NCBI GenBank assembly: GCA_964499365.1 | Contig: CAZCKU010000016.1 | Span: 1 to 64,000, forward strand | Direction of reading: 5' to 3' | Source: PALSA-1316 sp964499365 | GTDB taxonomy: Bacteria > Nitrospirota > Thermodesulfovibrionia > Thermodesulfovibrionales > UBA6898 | Length of the DNA: 64,000 bases | Shown here: positions 1 to 8,014 of the stretch, one piece after another | Position numbering within the stretch: position 1 is the first letter of the stretch | Layout: every line of letters begins with the position of its first letter | The notes under the pieces: model-generated | Told to the model about the DNA's origin: nothing | Databases searched by the model: none | Seen by the model: the letters and a program-made list of their open reading frames with translations, nothing else | Position numbers and translations under genes: made by a program

Positions 1-60
1 TAAATAGGACATTTCTATTTTGCTCAGTTAGGACATTATCATTTTGCTGTTACAGGTAAT
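1..60. mobile_element. Remnant of an insertion-sequence end
   Basis: Two direct copies of an 18-bp motif (GGACATT...TTTTGCT) lie at 7-24 and 31-48, 24 bp apart and identical at 15 of 18 positions. Repeated blocks of this kind occur at the ends of IS21-type and related elements, where they bind transposase. No transposase gene is in the window, so this is either the inner edge of an element lying to the left or a leftover end. The family assignment is an inference. Confidence 0.4.
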
Positions 61-285
61 AATGTCTGTTTCCGGTCGAACTCCAATGAATACGTATGGT
101 TCAGGGAAACGAGGACTTCAGGAGGCAGGAGATAACAACGGGATTGTTTGTGGCTGATACAAATGCATCATGACGCTACCCATGGTGCCGCCTGCCGGAT
201 GAACGCGGCAAATGCATGATCCCGCTGCTGGTCCCCGACTGATACTGCTCCTGTTGCCCGATAATTCTGATACAATACCATCACG

Positions 286-1002
286 ATGGATGCAAAGATC
301 GCCCTTATCACCGGGGCCTCAAGGGGGCTCGGCAGGACAATAGCACTGACCCTTGCCCGGCAGGGGTTCACCATTATCGTCAACTATCATTCTTCGGTCG
401 AGAAGGCTGAAGACATGGTCCGAATGGCGGGCGGCAGGTCCTGCTCCTTCAGGGCCGATGTCGGAAACAGCGCCGAGGTCATGGCCCTGGTATCGGAAAT
501 CGACAGCCGGTTCGGCCGGCTGGATGTCATCATCAACAACGCAGGCATAACGCGCGACAGTATCCTCATGAGGCAGACTGAAGAGGATTGGGACGAGGTC
601 ATCAGGACCAATCTCACCGGTTGTTTTCTGGTCACAAGGGCCCTGAGCCCTCTTATCATGAAGGCAGGCGGCGGGCATATCGTCAATATAGCCTCCCACT
701 CCGGCGCCAGGGGCAAGGGAGGTCAGCCGGCCTATAGCGCGGCGAAGGCAGGGGTCACGGGTCTGACGCTTTCTGCTGCAGCGGAACTGGCAGAACACGG
801 GATCCGGGTCAATGCCGTCATGCCGGGATATCTCCCGACAGAAATGGGCAGGCTTTCGGAACGTGCAATGGATGAGGCCAGAAGGAAAAGTCTCCTCCAT
901 GTCCTTTCAAGCGACCAGGAGGCGGCTGACTTCATTGCCTACCTGGTAAACACAACTCATATCACCGGCCAGGTCTTCAGTCTGGACAGCAGGATATTCT
1001 GA
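286..1002 (+). CDS. Short-chain dehydrogenase/reductase, FabG-like
   Basis: Cytoplasmic NAD(P)H-dependent reductase of the classical SDR family, 238 residues, which is the usual length. The nucleotide-binding TGASRGLG motif is at residues 9-16, NNAG lies near residue 85, the catalytic Ser follows NIAS, and the YSAAK active site is near residue 150. It most resembles 3-oxoacyl-ACP reductases that reduce beta-ketoacyl-ACP with NADPH. bioD lies downstream on the same strand, 380 bp away across repeats, so a role in supplying the biotin acyl chain is possible but unproven. The C-terminus is degenerate compared with FabG, so another carbonyl substrate cannot be excluded. No strong ribosome-binding site precedes the ATG. 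Confidence 0.8.
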   Translation: MDAKIALITGASRGLGRTIALTLARQGFTIIVNYHSSVEKAEDMVRMAGGRSCSFRADVGNSAEVMALVSEIDSRFGRLDVIINNAGITRDSILMRQTEEDWDEVIRTNLTGCFLVTRALSPLIMKAGGGHIVNIASHSGARGKGGQPAYSAAKAGVTGLTLSAAAELAEHGIRVNAVMPGYLPTEMGRLSERAMDEARRKSLLHVLSSDQEAADFIAYLVNTTHITGQVFSLDSRIF

Positions 1003-1051
1003 TATAATGTATTTATCGGCCCGGCAAATAAATACATGAAACTTTCTGCTT

Positions 1052-1130
1052 CGTCATTCCACGACTTGATCGGGGAATCCAGGTATTTCAATAGGTTCTG
1101 GATTGTCCGGTCAAGCCGGACAATGACGAC
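1052..1130. repeat. GTCATTCC-type palindromic intergenic repeat
   Basis: The unit opens with GTCATTCC and closes with GGACAATGAC. It contains GGGGAATCCAG facing CTGGATT, so the transcript would fold as a hairpin. Related units occur near 29032, 54058 and 62207. Confidence 0.65.
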
Positions 1131-1197
1131 AATGCAATCTTTGATTGCCGGGCTAATAATTGACAGTCTCGAAGCAGGCTTTATATTTATATAATCT

Positions 1198-1322
1198 TCC
1201 CCCACCCCTGCCGGTAGGCAGGCTGGCAGGCCTCTTTGCCCCCGGCACACAGGCGGGGTCGCCGAGGAGAAAAAAAGGGGCACCTGATTCCTCCCTTTGG
1301 CAAAGGGAGGCTGGGAGGGATT
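1198..1322. repeat. CCTCCC/GGGAGG intergenic inverted repeat
   Basis: An inverted-repeat element with a core of CCCTTTGGCAAAGGG flanked by CCTC and GAGG tracts and a nearby internal palindrome, CTGCCGGTAGGCAGG. It is non-coding and differs from the GTCATTCC family. Confidence 0.5.
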
Positions 1323-1380
1323 TTACGGATAGATGCAGTTTCACTGTTGAAACCCTTAATAACTAACACTCGGGGGTACT

Positions 1381-2085
1381 ATGGCAAAAGGTTTTTTTGT
1401 TACCGGGACTGACACCGGCGTGGGCAAGACGATCATGTCGATGGCGCTCATCAGGGCGATCGAGATGGTCGGCCTCAGGGCCGGTGCGATGAAGCCTATC
1501 GAGAGCGGATGCGGATGCGAGGGAGGGGTACTCATCCCCTTTGACGGCATGGCGCTGAAGCAGGCCGCGCATATGGAGGAGCCCACAACCCTCGTTACCC
1601 CATGCTGCTTTGAGTCGCCGCTCGCCCCCCTCCCCGCCTCTGAAATCGAGATGAGGAAGGTGAACATCCCCGCCATAAAGAATGCCTATTCGAAATTGTC
1701 CCATCGGTATGATGCGATGGTTGTCGAGGGGGTCGGGGGCCTGCTCGTGCCGATCAGGAAGAATTATGCGGTCATTGACCTTGCCGCCGACATCGGCCTT
1801 CCCCTGCTCGTTGTGGCAAAACCGGGCCTCGGGACGATAAACCACACGCTGCTGACAGTCAGGTACGCCCTGCATGAGGGACTCACGGTGGCAGGGGTCA
1901 TCATCAACTATACCATGCCCCCTGAAAACAGCCTGGCGGAAGAGACGAATGTCCGGGTCCTCGATAAGATCTGCCCGGTACCGGTCATCGGCATATCTCC
2001 CTATCTGAAAAATATCACCGAAGAGGCCCTCGAAAGAACCGTGCGGAAGAACTTCGACCTGCAGGTTCTGAGGAAATATTTGTAA
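1381..2085 (+). CDS. bioD: Dethiobiotin synthetase
   Basis: ATP-dependent carboxylase that closes the ureido ring of dethiobiotin from 7,8-diaminopelargonate and CO2, the penultimate step of biotin synthesis in the cytoplasm. The 234-residue length is typical. It opens with the P-loop GTDTGVGKT at residues 9-17, has MKPIESG near residue 38 (substrate Lys), and the EGVGGLLVP signature near residue 117. A GGGGG box sits 5-6 bp upstream of the ATG. No other bio gene is within the window; only the FabG-like gene upstream could be functionally linked. Confidence 0.93.
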   Translation: MAKGFFVTGTDTGVGKTIMSMALIRAIEMVGLRAGAMKPIESGCGCEGGVLIPFDGMALKQAAHMEEPTTLVTPCCFESPLAPLPASEIEMRKVNIPAIKNAYSKLSHRYDAMVVEGVGGLLVPIRKNYAVIDLAADIGLPLLVVAKPGLGTINHTLLTVRYALHEGLTVAGVIINYTMPPENSLAEETNVRVLDKICPVPVIGISPYLKNITEEALERTVRKNFDLQVLRKYL

Positions 2086-2308
2086 GGGATTCTCAACCAT
2101 CCGGGTTTAGTTTCCAAACCATTTCCAAATCTCTTGCCGTGTTGCGCATTCCAGATGCTTTTTCCTTGCCAGTCGATTCTTCCAGAAAACCAAAACTCCA
2201 GCAACCGTACCAAGGGAATGAAACACCACGGGTGGTAACTAAAGCCACAAGTCCGCAACGTTCCATCTCAGTATGCGCACGAACCAAGCATGGGCATACA
2301 TTATCAGT

Positions 2309-2749
2309 TCACCAGTATGAATGTCTTGCCCTGCTGATAATCTTTCCTGAGTTCCGCAAGTTTTTCATGGCTCGTGTGATGCTCACTCTATGAGCGCCCA
2401 CGAGAAAGCCAGGCTCCTCATGGGTTAACCGGAATTGGATTGCCGTTCCCTTCTTGTTTTTCATCCCATGCTCACCCGCAACTGTGGCCAGCACTCGATA
2501 AAGTCGCTCCTCGAGATTGGAGGCAGACATTGTCTCAGCCCTGCTGGTTAGCAATAAGAAACATTTCCGTGCCTGGAAGCCCTTGCATAAAAATGTCTGT
2601 CCCTTCTTGAACTGTCTCCTCTCGGCAGAAGAGACAAGGGCCTCCAGCTCAGATGGCTGCAGGTTCTCAAACATCCACAGATGGCCAACGCAGGTCGCGG
2701 CGAGCGTTATATCTGTAGCCGCAATCTCATTGCAGATGCAGCCCATCAA
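2309..2749 (-). pseudogene. Crp/Fnr-family regulator, internally deleted remnant
   Basis: The readable 146 residues join the start of a cyclic-nucleotide-binding domain (LWMFENL through RRQFKKGQTFLCKG, residues about 24-57) directly to the dimerisation helix (NLEERLYRVLATVAGEHG) and the DNA-binding helix-turn-helix (LVGAHRVSITRAMKNLRNSGKI). About 80 residues of the beta-barrel and ligand pocket are missing, although the reading frame stays open. The usual family length is about 220-240. The N-terminal residues read into the neighbouring FMN-reductase remnant, so there is no natural start. The extreme C-terminus also looks shifted out of frame. Probably non-functional. Confidence 0.7.
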
Positions 2750-3191
2750 AGCTCATCCCCTCTTCCATCATGCTGAACATAATCGCATTCTTGCCCATAT
2801 CAAAAGCAGGAGGTAATCCTTCATCATTATCCGGAACTGCACAGGCTACTATGGCACCGCCGGGTTTTCCTCTCATGAAACCATTGATATGGCGAAGGGG
2901 TACAAGCGCTCAATAAAAGACTTAGCTCTGGCATCAATACTCGAATAGCTCGTATAACAGCCGATGATCAGTGCATCAGCCTCCTTCGCATTTTCGGTCA
3001 GCATAATGCCGTCGTCCTTGATAACACAACGGTTTGTCTTGAGACATCCGAGAAAAGCTTTGCACGGGGCAATGGAATATTCGCTCAGTTTAATGAACTC
3101 TGTCTGCAGACCCGTCGCTTCGAGCGCGAACTTCACGACCCTGTCAGTATTGCTGTTTGGAATTGGAGCCGGAACCTCCCAATACTTTCAT
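2744..3191 (-). pseudogene. NAD(P)H-dependent FMN reductase (flavodoxin-like), frameshifted remnant
   Basis: A good ribosome-binding site (AGGGAGG) precedes an ATG at 3191 that encodes MKVLGGSGSNSK, the start of the NADPH-dependent FMN reductase fold. The frame then shifts near 3148 into NTDRVVKFALEATG, continues through the Cys-containing middle (KAFLGCLKTNRC) to SFIERLYP, and shifts again at a run of four Cs at 2897-2900, apparently after loss of one base, into MRGKPGGAIVACAVP. It ends prematurely at 2744, with the C-terminal part missing. The two frameshifts and truncation indicate a dead gene. Intact relatives are flavoproteins that reduce FMN or act as iron-sulfur flavoproteins. Confidence 0.75.
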
Positions 3192-3364
3192 TAGTCGACC
3201 TCCCTTACGCGCTTTCTGATTCACTAGAGCAAATTAGGCCCGGTTTGTCGGTAGCGTATGCTGCAAATCTGCCATGAATGGTCATTTAATTGCTGGAGTC
3301 AGCACGGACAAAAAACGGTCTGAGCGCTAAAACCTGAAATCTTTCAACTCTTAATCCGCCGGTT

Positions 3365-4192
3365 TCATGGAATTGGTGAATCCATCTCCTGCGGTGTCGG
3401 CTCTTCAAGAGCCTCGACAACCAGATCAACCCTTCTCGATATGCCCTTGTGCCTGAATTCCGCAAATGCAGCGTGTTTTCCATCCCGCATGAAGACTATG
3501 CTAACCGCCACTTCAGGCCCCCCAAGGTTCTGTTTTGGTGTCGCATAGACAAATTCTTTCAGGTCTTCGTCCCATGTGGCCACCTGCATGTCAAAGCCGT
3601 CAACCTTCTCTATGCCTTTTAACGGCTCGCCCTTGTATTTAATGTCAAAGAGCAGTGTAAAAACATGTTTTGTATATATCTTCCTGGGGATAACCTTAAC
3701 GGCAACGTGATAATCTTCATCACCGGGGTTAGTATCAGAAATCGATCCCGACTTTCCTCCCTTTACCCTGATATCCTTGCCAATACTAACCCATCCCTTA
3801 CTGGATTCAAAAACCGTCTCCACCCTGTATTTGCCGGTTAAGCGGGGGTTAAATCTGAAAGTATATTTCCCTGTCACATCCTTGTCAGGCCGGATATGGG
3901 CATAGTCATGGAGATCAGCATCGACGATAAAAACATGCATGTTGTTTACCTTTTCACCGGACGGCGGACTGACAATAAGTTCAACAGGATTATCTTTACC
4001 AGCAACTAAATTGTCATAACCCAAAACAAGCTCATAATCCTTGGGATTTCTGTTGACTTTCCAGATGTAGGGCTTCTCATTATGTGTGTCTGGCACAATG
4101 AGGACCTCCTGCTCAAGATCGAGTTCGGCAAATGCAGTGCCAGAGATGACCAAGAACACAGCGATCACAAATGGAAGCACAGTTGTTTTCAT
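3365..4192 (-). CDS. Secreted YtkA-like protein, possible metal-handling
   Basis: A 275-residue protein with a clear signal peptide (MKTTVLPFVIAVFLVISGTAFA). The start is the ATG at 4192, placed 8 bp after the stop of the upstream gene; a longer reading would overlap that gene. Two beta-sandwich halves are visible. The first has MHVFIVDADLHDYAHIRP, resembling the H-(L/V)-x-V-x-D-L-x-x-x-x-H-x-H-P pattern of YtkA-like periplasmic domains. The second carries DMQVATWDEDLKEFVYATP in the equivalent place. It is probably periplasmic and the last gene of the redox/metal cluster that reads from 7738. Ligand and exact function are unknown. Confidence 0.6.
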   Translation of the reverse strand: MKTTVLPFVIAVFLVISGTAFAELDLEQEVLIVPDTHNEKPYIWKVNRNPKDYELVLGYDNLVAGKDNPVELIVSPPSGEKVNNMHVFIVDADLHDYAHIRPDKDVTGKYTFRFNPRLTGKYRVETVFESSKGWVSIGKDIRVKGGKSGSISDTNPGDEDYHVAVKVIPRKIYTKHVFTLLFDIKYKGEPLKGIEKVDGFDMQVATWDEDLKEFVYATPKQNLGGPEVAVSIVFMRDGKHAAFAEFRHKGISRRVDLVVEALEEPTPQEMDSPIP

Positions 4193-4200
4193 ATGACTCC

Positions 4201-6309
4201 TCAATGCGTATGTCGCATTGCCATAGGCTGGCCGAGAATAAAGGTATTTATAAGCATGAAAAGAACAGCCAACACCGCCATCGGAATAAAGGCACGGAGA
4301 GCCTTGTCTCCATAGTACCTGACCGCTATCCGATACCCTGCGTACAGGGAAAAGATGTTGAGAACCGCTACAATGAACATCTGAAGCCAGAATATGGCCT
4401 CGTTCCCCATCAGAGGAGTTACATTCCAATCCGGCGTCCCGAGATTCAGTCCTGTATATTCATTGGCTAGTCTTTGAAAGGCAGGGATGATACCCGGACC
4501 TTCCTTGAACATATGGGAGATGTTATGGGCGAGGTGCATCGATAATCCCACAGGGATAAACATATATGCGAATTGGATAACCGTATCCTTCAGGCCAAGG
4601 GGAGAATCAGGTCCTGTTGCCTTCCTGACAATCAGTGAGAATAGGCCAAGCAGTAAGAGAGGGATAAAGAGGGAACCGGCAGTCATCACCACAAGAAACG
4701 TAGCCTTTTCTCTTGTCACATGAGAGACTATTCCAAACGTGTCAAAAGGCATCATTTTGCCGACAACATCCATCCAGTGGTGCCAGGGATCTATCATTTC
4801 TCCTGTCACCATAATGGTCATTCCCACAAGCACCATCGCAAGAAATGCCTCGTCAATGTATCCCTTGGACGAAACCCAGAGGTCCTTTGCAAAGCTCCTG
4901 AATCGGATGACGATATTATCCTGTGAACACGACTTGACGCATTCGCTGCAGAAATTGCAGTAGTTGTTCCTGTCGAGCGTCATTGGTGTCACAAACATGG
5001 GACATGGTTTCGTCTTATCAGTTCCCTTTATACATTCCTTGACCTTGTGCTCCCTGCAGACGTCCATACAGCGGTTCCTGAGTTCCACCGGGCTGAACAT
5101 CGAATATAGTCCAATCAAACCGCCGATAGGACATACATATCTGCAGAAAGAACGACCCTTGAAGACAACAGACATGGCCATGGCAACACCAAAAAACCCC
5201 AGAAGAAGAAGGGCAGTAAGCGATGGCTTGTTCACAATGCCGCTGTAGCTGTCCCACCAGGTGAGACCAAAGAAGATGAAGCTCGACAGCCATATATTCC
5301 TTACCGGCTTCGGAAAGTCCCGATTAAGGCTGAACAGACGCCCCAGCCAGTCCTGGATCGCACCAAAGGGGCACATCATGCACCATACCCTACCGACAAA
5401 GACAAAGGTAAAGATGATTGCTGCCCACCAGATCGTCCACATAAGAATCGTGGCAATGTTCCTGTCGCCCTGTTGGATATCGAAAAGACCAGCCGCTATT
5501 ATAACCAGGAAGAAAACGAGGGTCGGGATCTGGAATGCCGGCTGAAACCAGGCGGATTTAAAAAATTTCTTGATCCATGGAATATCGAGGATATTAAGCT
5601 TCTGGCCTGTGCCGATTTTTGCGGCCCTCCGCTGTGCTATGATCCACATCGCTGCAATGCCGCAAAAAAAGAGCAAAAACATTACCGCAACCATTCTGTA
5701 AAAAGCTGCCTTCGAAGCCTCATGATAAGCCAGTGTCCCGCCATAGATAAGCGGTTCTTTAAACGTCTTCCCGTTAAGGGTTGTTATTGCTATTGTGTAG
5801 GTATAATCACCCTTATCCTGTATGGGATACGCGGCAGCATAAACGCCTGCCTTCTGCTGTGGTTCGGCTTTCACAAACATGGAAAGATCAGTAGCCATGT
5901 CTGACGGCGCGGATTCTCCAAAATCCAGACCTTCGCCCGACGAGGCGCTGTTTCCCGCCATTGCGTTCATATCATGTCCGGCGGGAGGCGGCTGACTGGG
6001 TGCGGGGCTGTCTCCTGACATGTCACTCATGTTATGCCCAGCGTGGGAAGGCTGGCCGGATGCCTTTTCAAGAAGCAGGTAAATCCCGGCATCGAGAACC
6101 GGCGTTCCGCGCATGACATCCGTCAATTCGATAACTACCTGGGGGGTCTTTCCCTGCACAAAGGTTTCAGGTGCAATCGACAGTATTACCTTCGCCCCGT
6201 CCAGACGGAATTTCTGCTGACCGGAAGGGGTCCCATGGCCTTCGCTGCCAAGGGCATTACTTCCCACGGCAAATAAGCAGAAGATGATTACTGCAATGAA
6301 TTTTTTCAT
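4201..6309 (-). CDS. NosR/NapH-like membrane polyferredoxin with Met/His-rich N-terminus
   Basis: A 702-residue integral membrane iron-sulfur protein. A signal peptide is followed by a periplasmic domain with Met/His-rich motifs (HAGHNMSDMSG and GHDMNAMAG, residues about 93-120) suited to copper or another soft metal. Next come several transmembrane segments with NapH/NosR-type motifs CMMCPFGA (around residue 306) and CRYVCPIGG (around 388), then a Cys-rich ferredoxin region with CNFCSECVKSC (two 4Fe-4S clusters), then more membrane helices ending in a Met/His tail. The family passes electrons across the cytoplasmic membrane. It overlaps the upstream FMN-binding gene by ATGA, so the two are co-translated and may form a split NosR. 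The terminal acceptor is unknown. Confidence 0.75.
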   Translation of the reverse strand: MKKFIAVIIFCLFAVGSNALGSEGHGTPSGQQKFRLDGAKVILSIAPETFVQGKTPQVVIELTDVMRGTPVLDAGIYLLLEKASGQPSHAGHNMSDMSGDSPAPSQPPPAGHDMNAMAGNSASSGEGLDFGESAPSDMATDLSMFVKAEPQQKAGVYAAAYPIQDKGDYTYTIAITTLNGKTFKEPLIYGGTLAYHEASKAAFYRMVAVMFLLFFCGIAAMWIIAQRRAAKIGTGQKLNILDIPWIKKFFKSAWFQPAFQIPTLVFFLVIIAAGLFDIQQGDRNIATILMWTIWWAAIIFTFVFVGRVWCMMCPFGAIQDWLGRLFSLNRDFPKPVRNIWLSSFIFFGLTWWDSYSGIVNKPSLTALLLLGFFGVAMAMSVVFKGRSFCRYVCPIGGLIGLYSMFSPVELRNRCMDVCREHKVKECIKGTDKTKPCPMFVTPMTLDRNNYCNFCSECVKSCSQDNIVIRFRSFAKDLWVSSKGYIDEAFLAMVLVGMTIMVTGEMIDPWHHWMDVVGKMMPFDTFGIVSHVTREKATFLVVMTAGSLFIPLLLLGLFSLIVRKATGPDSPLGLKDTVIQFAYMFIPVGLSMHLAHNISHMFKEGPGIIPAFQRLANEYTGLNLGTPDWNVTPLMGNEAIFWLQMFIVAVLNIFSLYAGYRIAVRYYGDKALRAFIPMAVLAVLFMLINTFILGQPMAMRHTH

Positions 6310-6869
6310 CTCTTTTTGAACATCTCGTTAATGATAATCATGCCCCTCCTGGCGCCTGATGCTATAGCCTGAGCAGACTTACCCGTTCCTGCAGGAGCCG
6401 TTATTTCGCTGCCGACCATAAACTGGTCAGTTGCCTTCTTTCCCTCGAACTGCCTGAGAAAGGCCTGCTGAGTAATCTTCGGGGATTCCTTGTTCTCAAA
6501 GATGAGTACCTTCATGAGATCACCCTTACCACTTACGACAACACCAAGCTCTATTTTCCCGCCATCGCCATGGGCGTCGATAAACATTATGGCCCCTGCC
6601 TTGCGCGGGGGAGCGTCAGGCGTATTCCTCACAACCGCGAAATATATGGAGGGTTTTAGGTCCTCTTCAGGAAGCCTTACTCCCAATGCCTTCTCAATAT
6701 TCAGCCGTTGCGCATCAGAGACATACAGGTTCTTCTGCTCAAATGATTCAGCCTGCGGAAATAGCGCTTTCAGTTTTTCACCCGGCCAGGTGAGATCATG
6801 AGCAAAAGCAGGTAAACCTATACCCGCAAAACCGAAAATAAGCAGCACTACTGCAACAAGCTTATTCAT
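6306..6869 (-). CDS. Periplasmic FMN-binding domain protein (NosR/RnfG-like)
   Basis: A 187-residue exported protein; the ATG at 6869 is preceded by AGGAG and opens a signal peptide ending near PAFAHD. The body is an FMN-binding domain of the type found in RnfG, NqrC and the N-terminus of NosR, with a C-terminal region (ITAPAGTGKSAQAIASGAR) where FMN attaches in the family. The classic covalent Thr motif is not clear-cut, so the mode of flavin attachment is uncertain. It overlaps the polyferredoxin gene by four bases, which suggests direct electron exchange between the two proteins. Confidence 0.7.
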   Translation of the reverse strand: MNKLVAVVLLIFGFAGIGLPAFAHDLTWPGEKLKALFPQAESFEQKNLYVSDAQRLNIEKALGVRLPEEDLKPSIYFAVVRNTPDAPPRKAGAIMFIDAHGDGGKIELGVVVSGKGDLMKVLIFENKESPKITQQAFLRQFEGKKATDQFMVGSEITAPAGTGKSAQAIASGARRGMIIINEMFKKR

Positions 6870-6929
6870 AATCAATCTCCTGCACACAATGCGCGGCTTG
6901 CCTCGCATTGTGTCGTTTTTCACACATCC

Positions 6930-7319
6930 CTATTTCGCATCCACGGTAAATTTCATTGATGATGTCTTCCCGCCTCTTGTTATCTTCACGGCAATGTTCC
7001 ATGGGCCGGACATCGAAAGGTTTATTTTTGCCTTATACTCATTACCCTTCAGTTCCGTATCTGCTTTATAGTTCATCGCCGGCATTCCGGGCATGGCAGG
7101 CATTGAATAATCAACCAGCACCTTTGCATCAGTCACATACTTGCCGGATGCGTCTTTTATCTCAATCGCTACATTATTATCTCCAACAATCGGCGGGTTC
7201 TTGTCAATTGTCACCGCAACTTGAAATTCACCGGCCTTTTTCTTCACCTCGTAGTCCTTCGCATAGGCTATCCCTGCAACAAAAACAAAGATCAAAGTAA
7301 ATAGTGCAAGTCTCTTCAT
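6930..7319 (-). CDS. FixH/YtkA-like periplasmic protein with MPxMPGMPAM motif
   Basis: A 129-residue protein with a signal peptide (cleavage near AYA) and one immunoglobulin-like beta-sandwich domain of the FixH/YtkA type. The loop MPAMPGMPAM at residues 73-82 is Met-rich and typical of proteins that bind Cu(I) or sit in copper-resistance and cytochrome-oxidase assembly operons. AAGGAG right after the preceding gene's stop serves as its ribosome-binding site. The genes on both sides encode exported redox proteins, so a role in metal delivery or protection is plausible but inferred. Confidence 0.7.
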   Translation of the reverse strand: MKRLALFTLIFVFVAGIAYAKDYEVKKKAGEFQVAVTIDKNPPIVGDNNVAIEIKDASGKYVTDAKVLVDYSMPAMPGMPAMNYKADTELKGNEYKAKINLSMSGPWNIAVKITRGGKTSSMKFTVDAK

Positions 7320-7330
7320 GTCTAGTCTCC

Positions 7331-7738
7331 TTATCTTTTATATTCTTTTTCTACAGCATCCCGTATCTGCTTTACGGAATATCCCTTTTTGTATAGCTCG
7401 AAGGCCCGCAGGGCCTCCCCAAGGCAGATGTCTCAGACTGACGCATGGTTGTCAACATAGCAACTCAACAGGCTTTTGTGCTTGAACGCGGGTGACTCTT
7501 CACACTGGCAATAACAGTAGATGCTGTCTAATACCCAGGGGATTTCTTTTGCTACCTTATACGCCTCTTTCACACGTGCATCGTTAAATTGTCCGGGGGA
7601 AAGAGTTACTCTTGTCTCCCCCTTGCGCATGGATTCGTCCTTAGGAGCAACATTTTGTTTCTGCGCTGCCTCAGCTCCAACAGAAAAAAACACGAGAAGC
7701 AGCGGCAAAACAAAAAGTCTCGGTACGGTTATCTTCAT
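7331..7738 (-). CDS. PCYCGC-type exported protein, candidate selenoprotein with in-frame UGA
   Basis: A signal peptide (MKITVPRLFVLPLLLVFFSVGAEA) leads to IYCYCQC, a variant of the PCYCGC motif, then HKSLLSCYVDNHASV. A UGA at 7433-7435 follows, after which the same frame continues with DICLGEALRAFELYKKG and ends at TAA 7331-7333, giving about 135 residues. Family members carry Cys-x-x-Cys at this point, so the UGA sits exactly where Cys is expected, giving U-D-I-C. A stable hairpin follows at 7400-7418. The downstream part keeps family-like sequence up to the next gene's ribosome-binding site, which argues against decay. Selenocysteine is inferred; a plain nonsense mutation is the alternative. 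Confidence 0.65.
7400..7418 (-). promoter_or_regulatory. Candidate bacterial SECIS hairpin
   Basis: On the minus strand GGAGGCCCTGCGGGCCTTC can form eight pairs (one G-U) around a TGC loop. It begins 14 nt after the UGA at 7433-7435, which puts the apical loop about 22 nt downstream with G as second loop base. This agrees with the general bacterial SECIS layout of an upper stem, a small loop with an early G, and a loop 16-37 nt from the UGA. GC-rich codons could also produce a stem by chance. Confidence 0.55.
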
Positions 7739-7812
7739 ATTTCCTCACCTCCTTAATCTATACATTCATAATAAAACCTAATATTGAATAAATGATGAAC
7801 ATTAGGTAATAG

Positions 7813-7971
7813 TCACCGTTTCGTCCTTCTCAGCCGCAAGGCATTGCCGACAACCGATAGAGAGCTGCAGCTCATTGCAGCGACCGCAAATATCGGGCTC
7901 AGGAGCATGCCGGTAAAAGGATAAAGCACGCCGGCGCTCTTCATGGCAACATCCGTCCCGGTCCCCATGGC
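7813..7971 (-). pseudogene. Fragment of a copper-exporting P1B-type ATPase (copA-like)
   Basis: The frame reads AMGTGTDVAMKSAG, the conserved hinge motif of heavy-metal P-type ATPases, then jumps directly to VLYPFTGMLLSPIFAVAAM and VVGNALRLRR, the last membrane helix and C-terminus. The segment in between, including the penultimate membrane helix, and everything upstream of the hinge are missing. Only about 50 of some 750-800 residues remain. It lies beside metal-type periplasmic proteins, which suggests the cluster once included copper export. Confidence 0.75.
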
Positions 7972-8014
7972 TCAGCTACTTCTCTGAGCCGCTAACTGTC
8001 AACGCAATTCACGA

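Larger units (their letters stand above)
1003..1380. other. Gene-free stretch holding two intergenic repeats
   Basis: No credible gene is present. The stretch consists mainly of two imperfect inverted-repeat units, at 1052-1130 and 1198-1322, followed by a GGGGG ribosome-binding site for bioD just before 1381. Confidence 0.7.

Noticed and set aside
319..900. 193-residue minus-strand ORF
   Set aside because: It is the antisense shadow of the FabG-like gene; no family features, and the plus-strand protein is clear.
1363..2100. 245-residue minus-strand ORF
   Set aside because: Shadow of bioD with unlikely amino-acid composition.
2093..2287. 64-residue minus-strand ORF after bioD
   Set aside because: No ribosome-binding site or recognisable family; it may be part of the decayed region but cannot be supported as a gene.
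4192..4429. N-terminal extension of the YtkA-like protein by 79 residues
   Set aside because: It overlaps the polyferredoxin gene, and a signal peptide begins exactly at the ATG at 4192.
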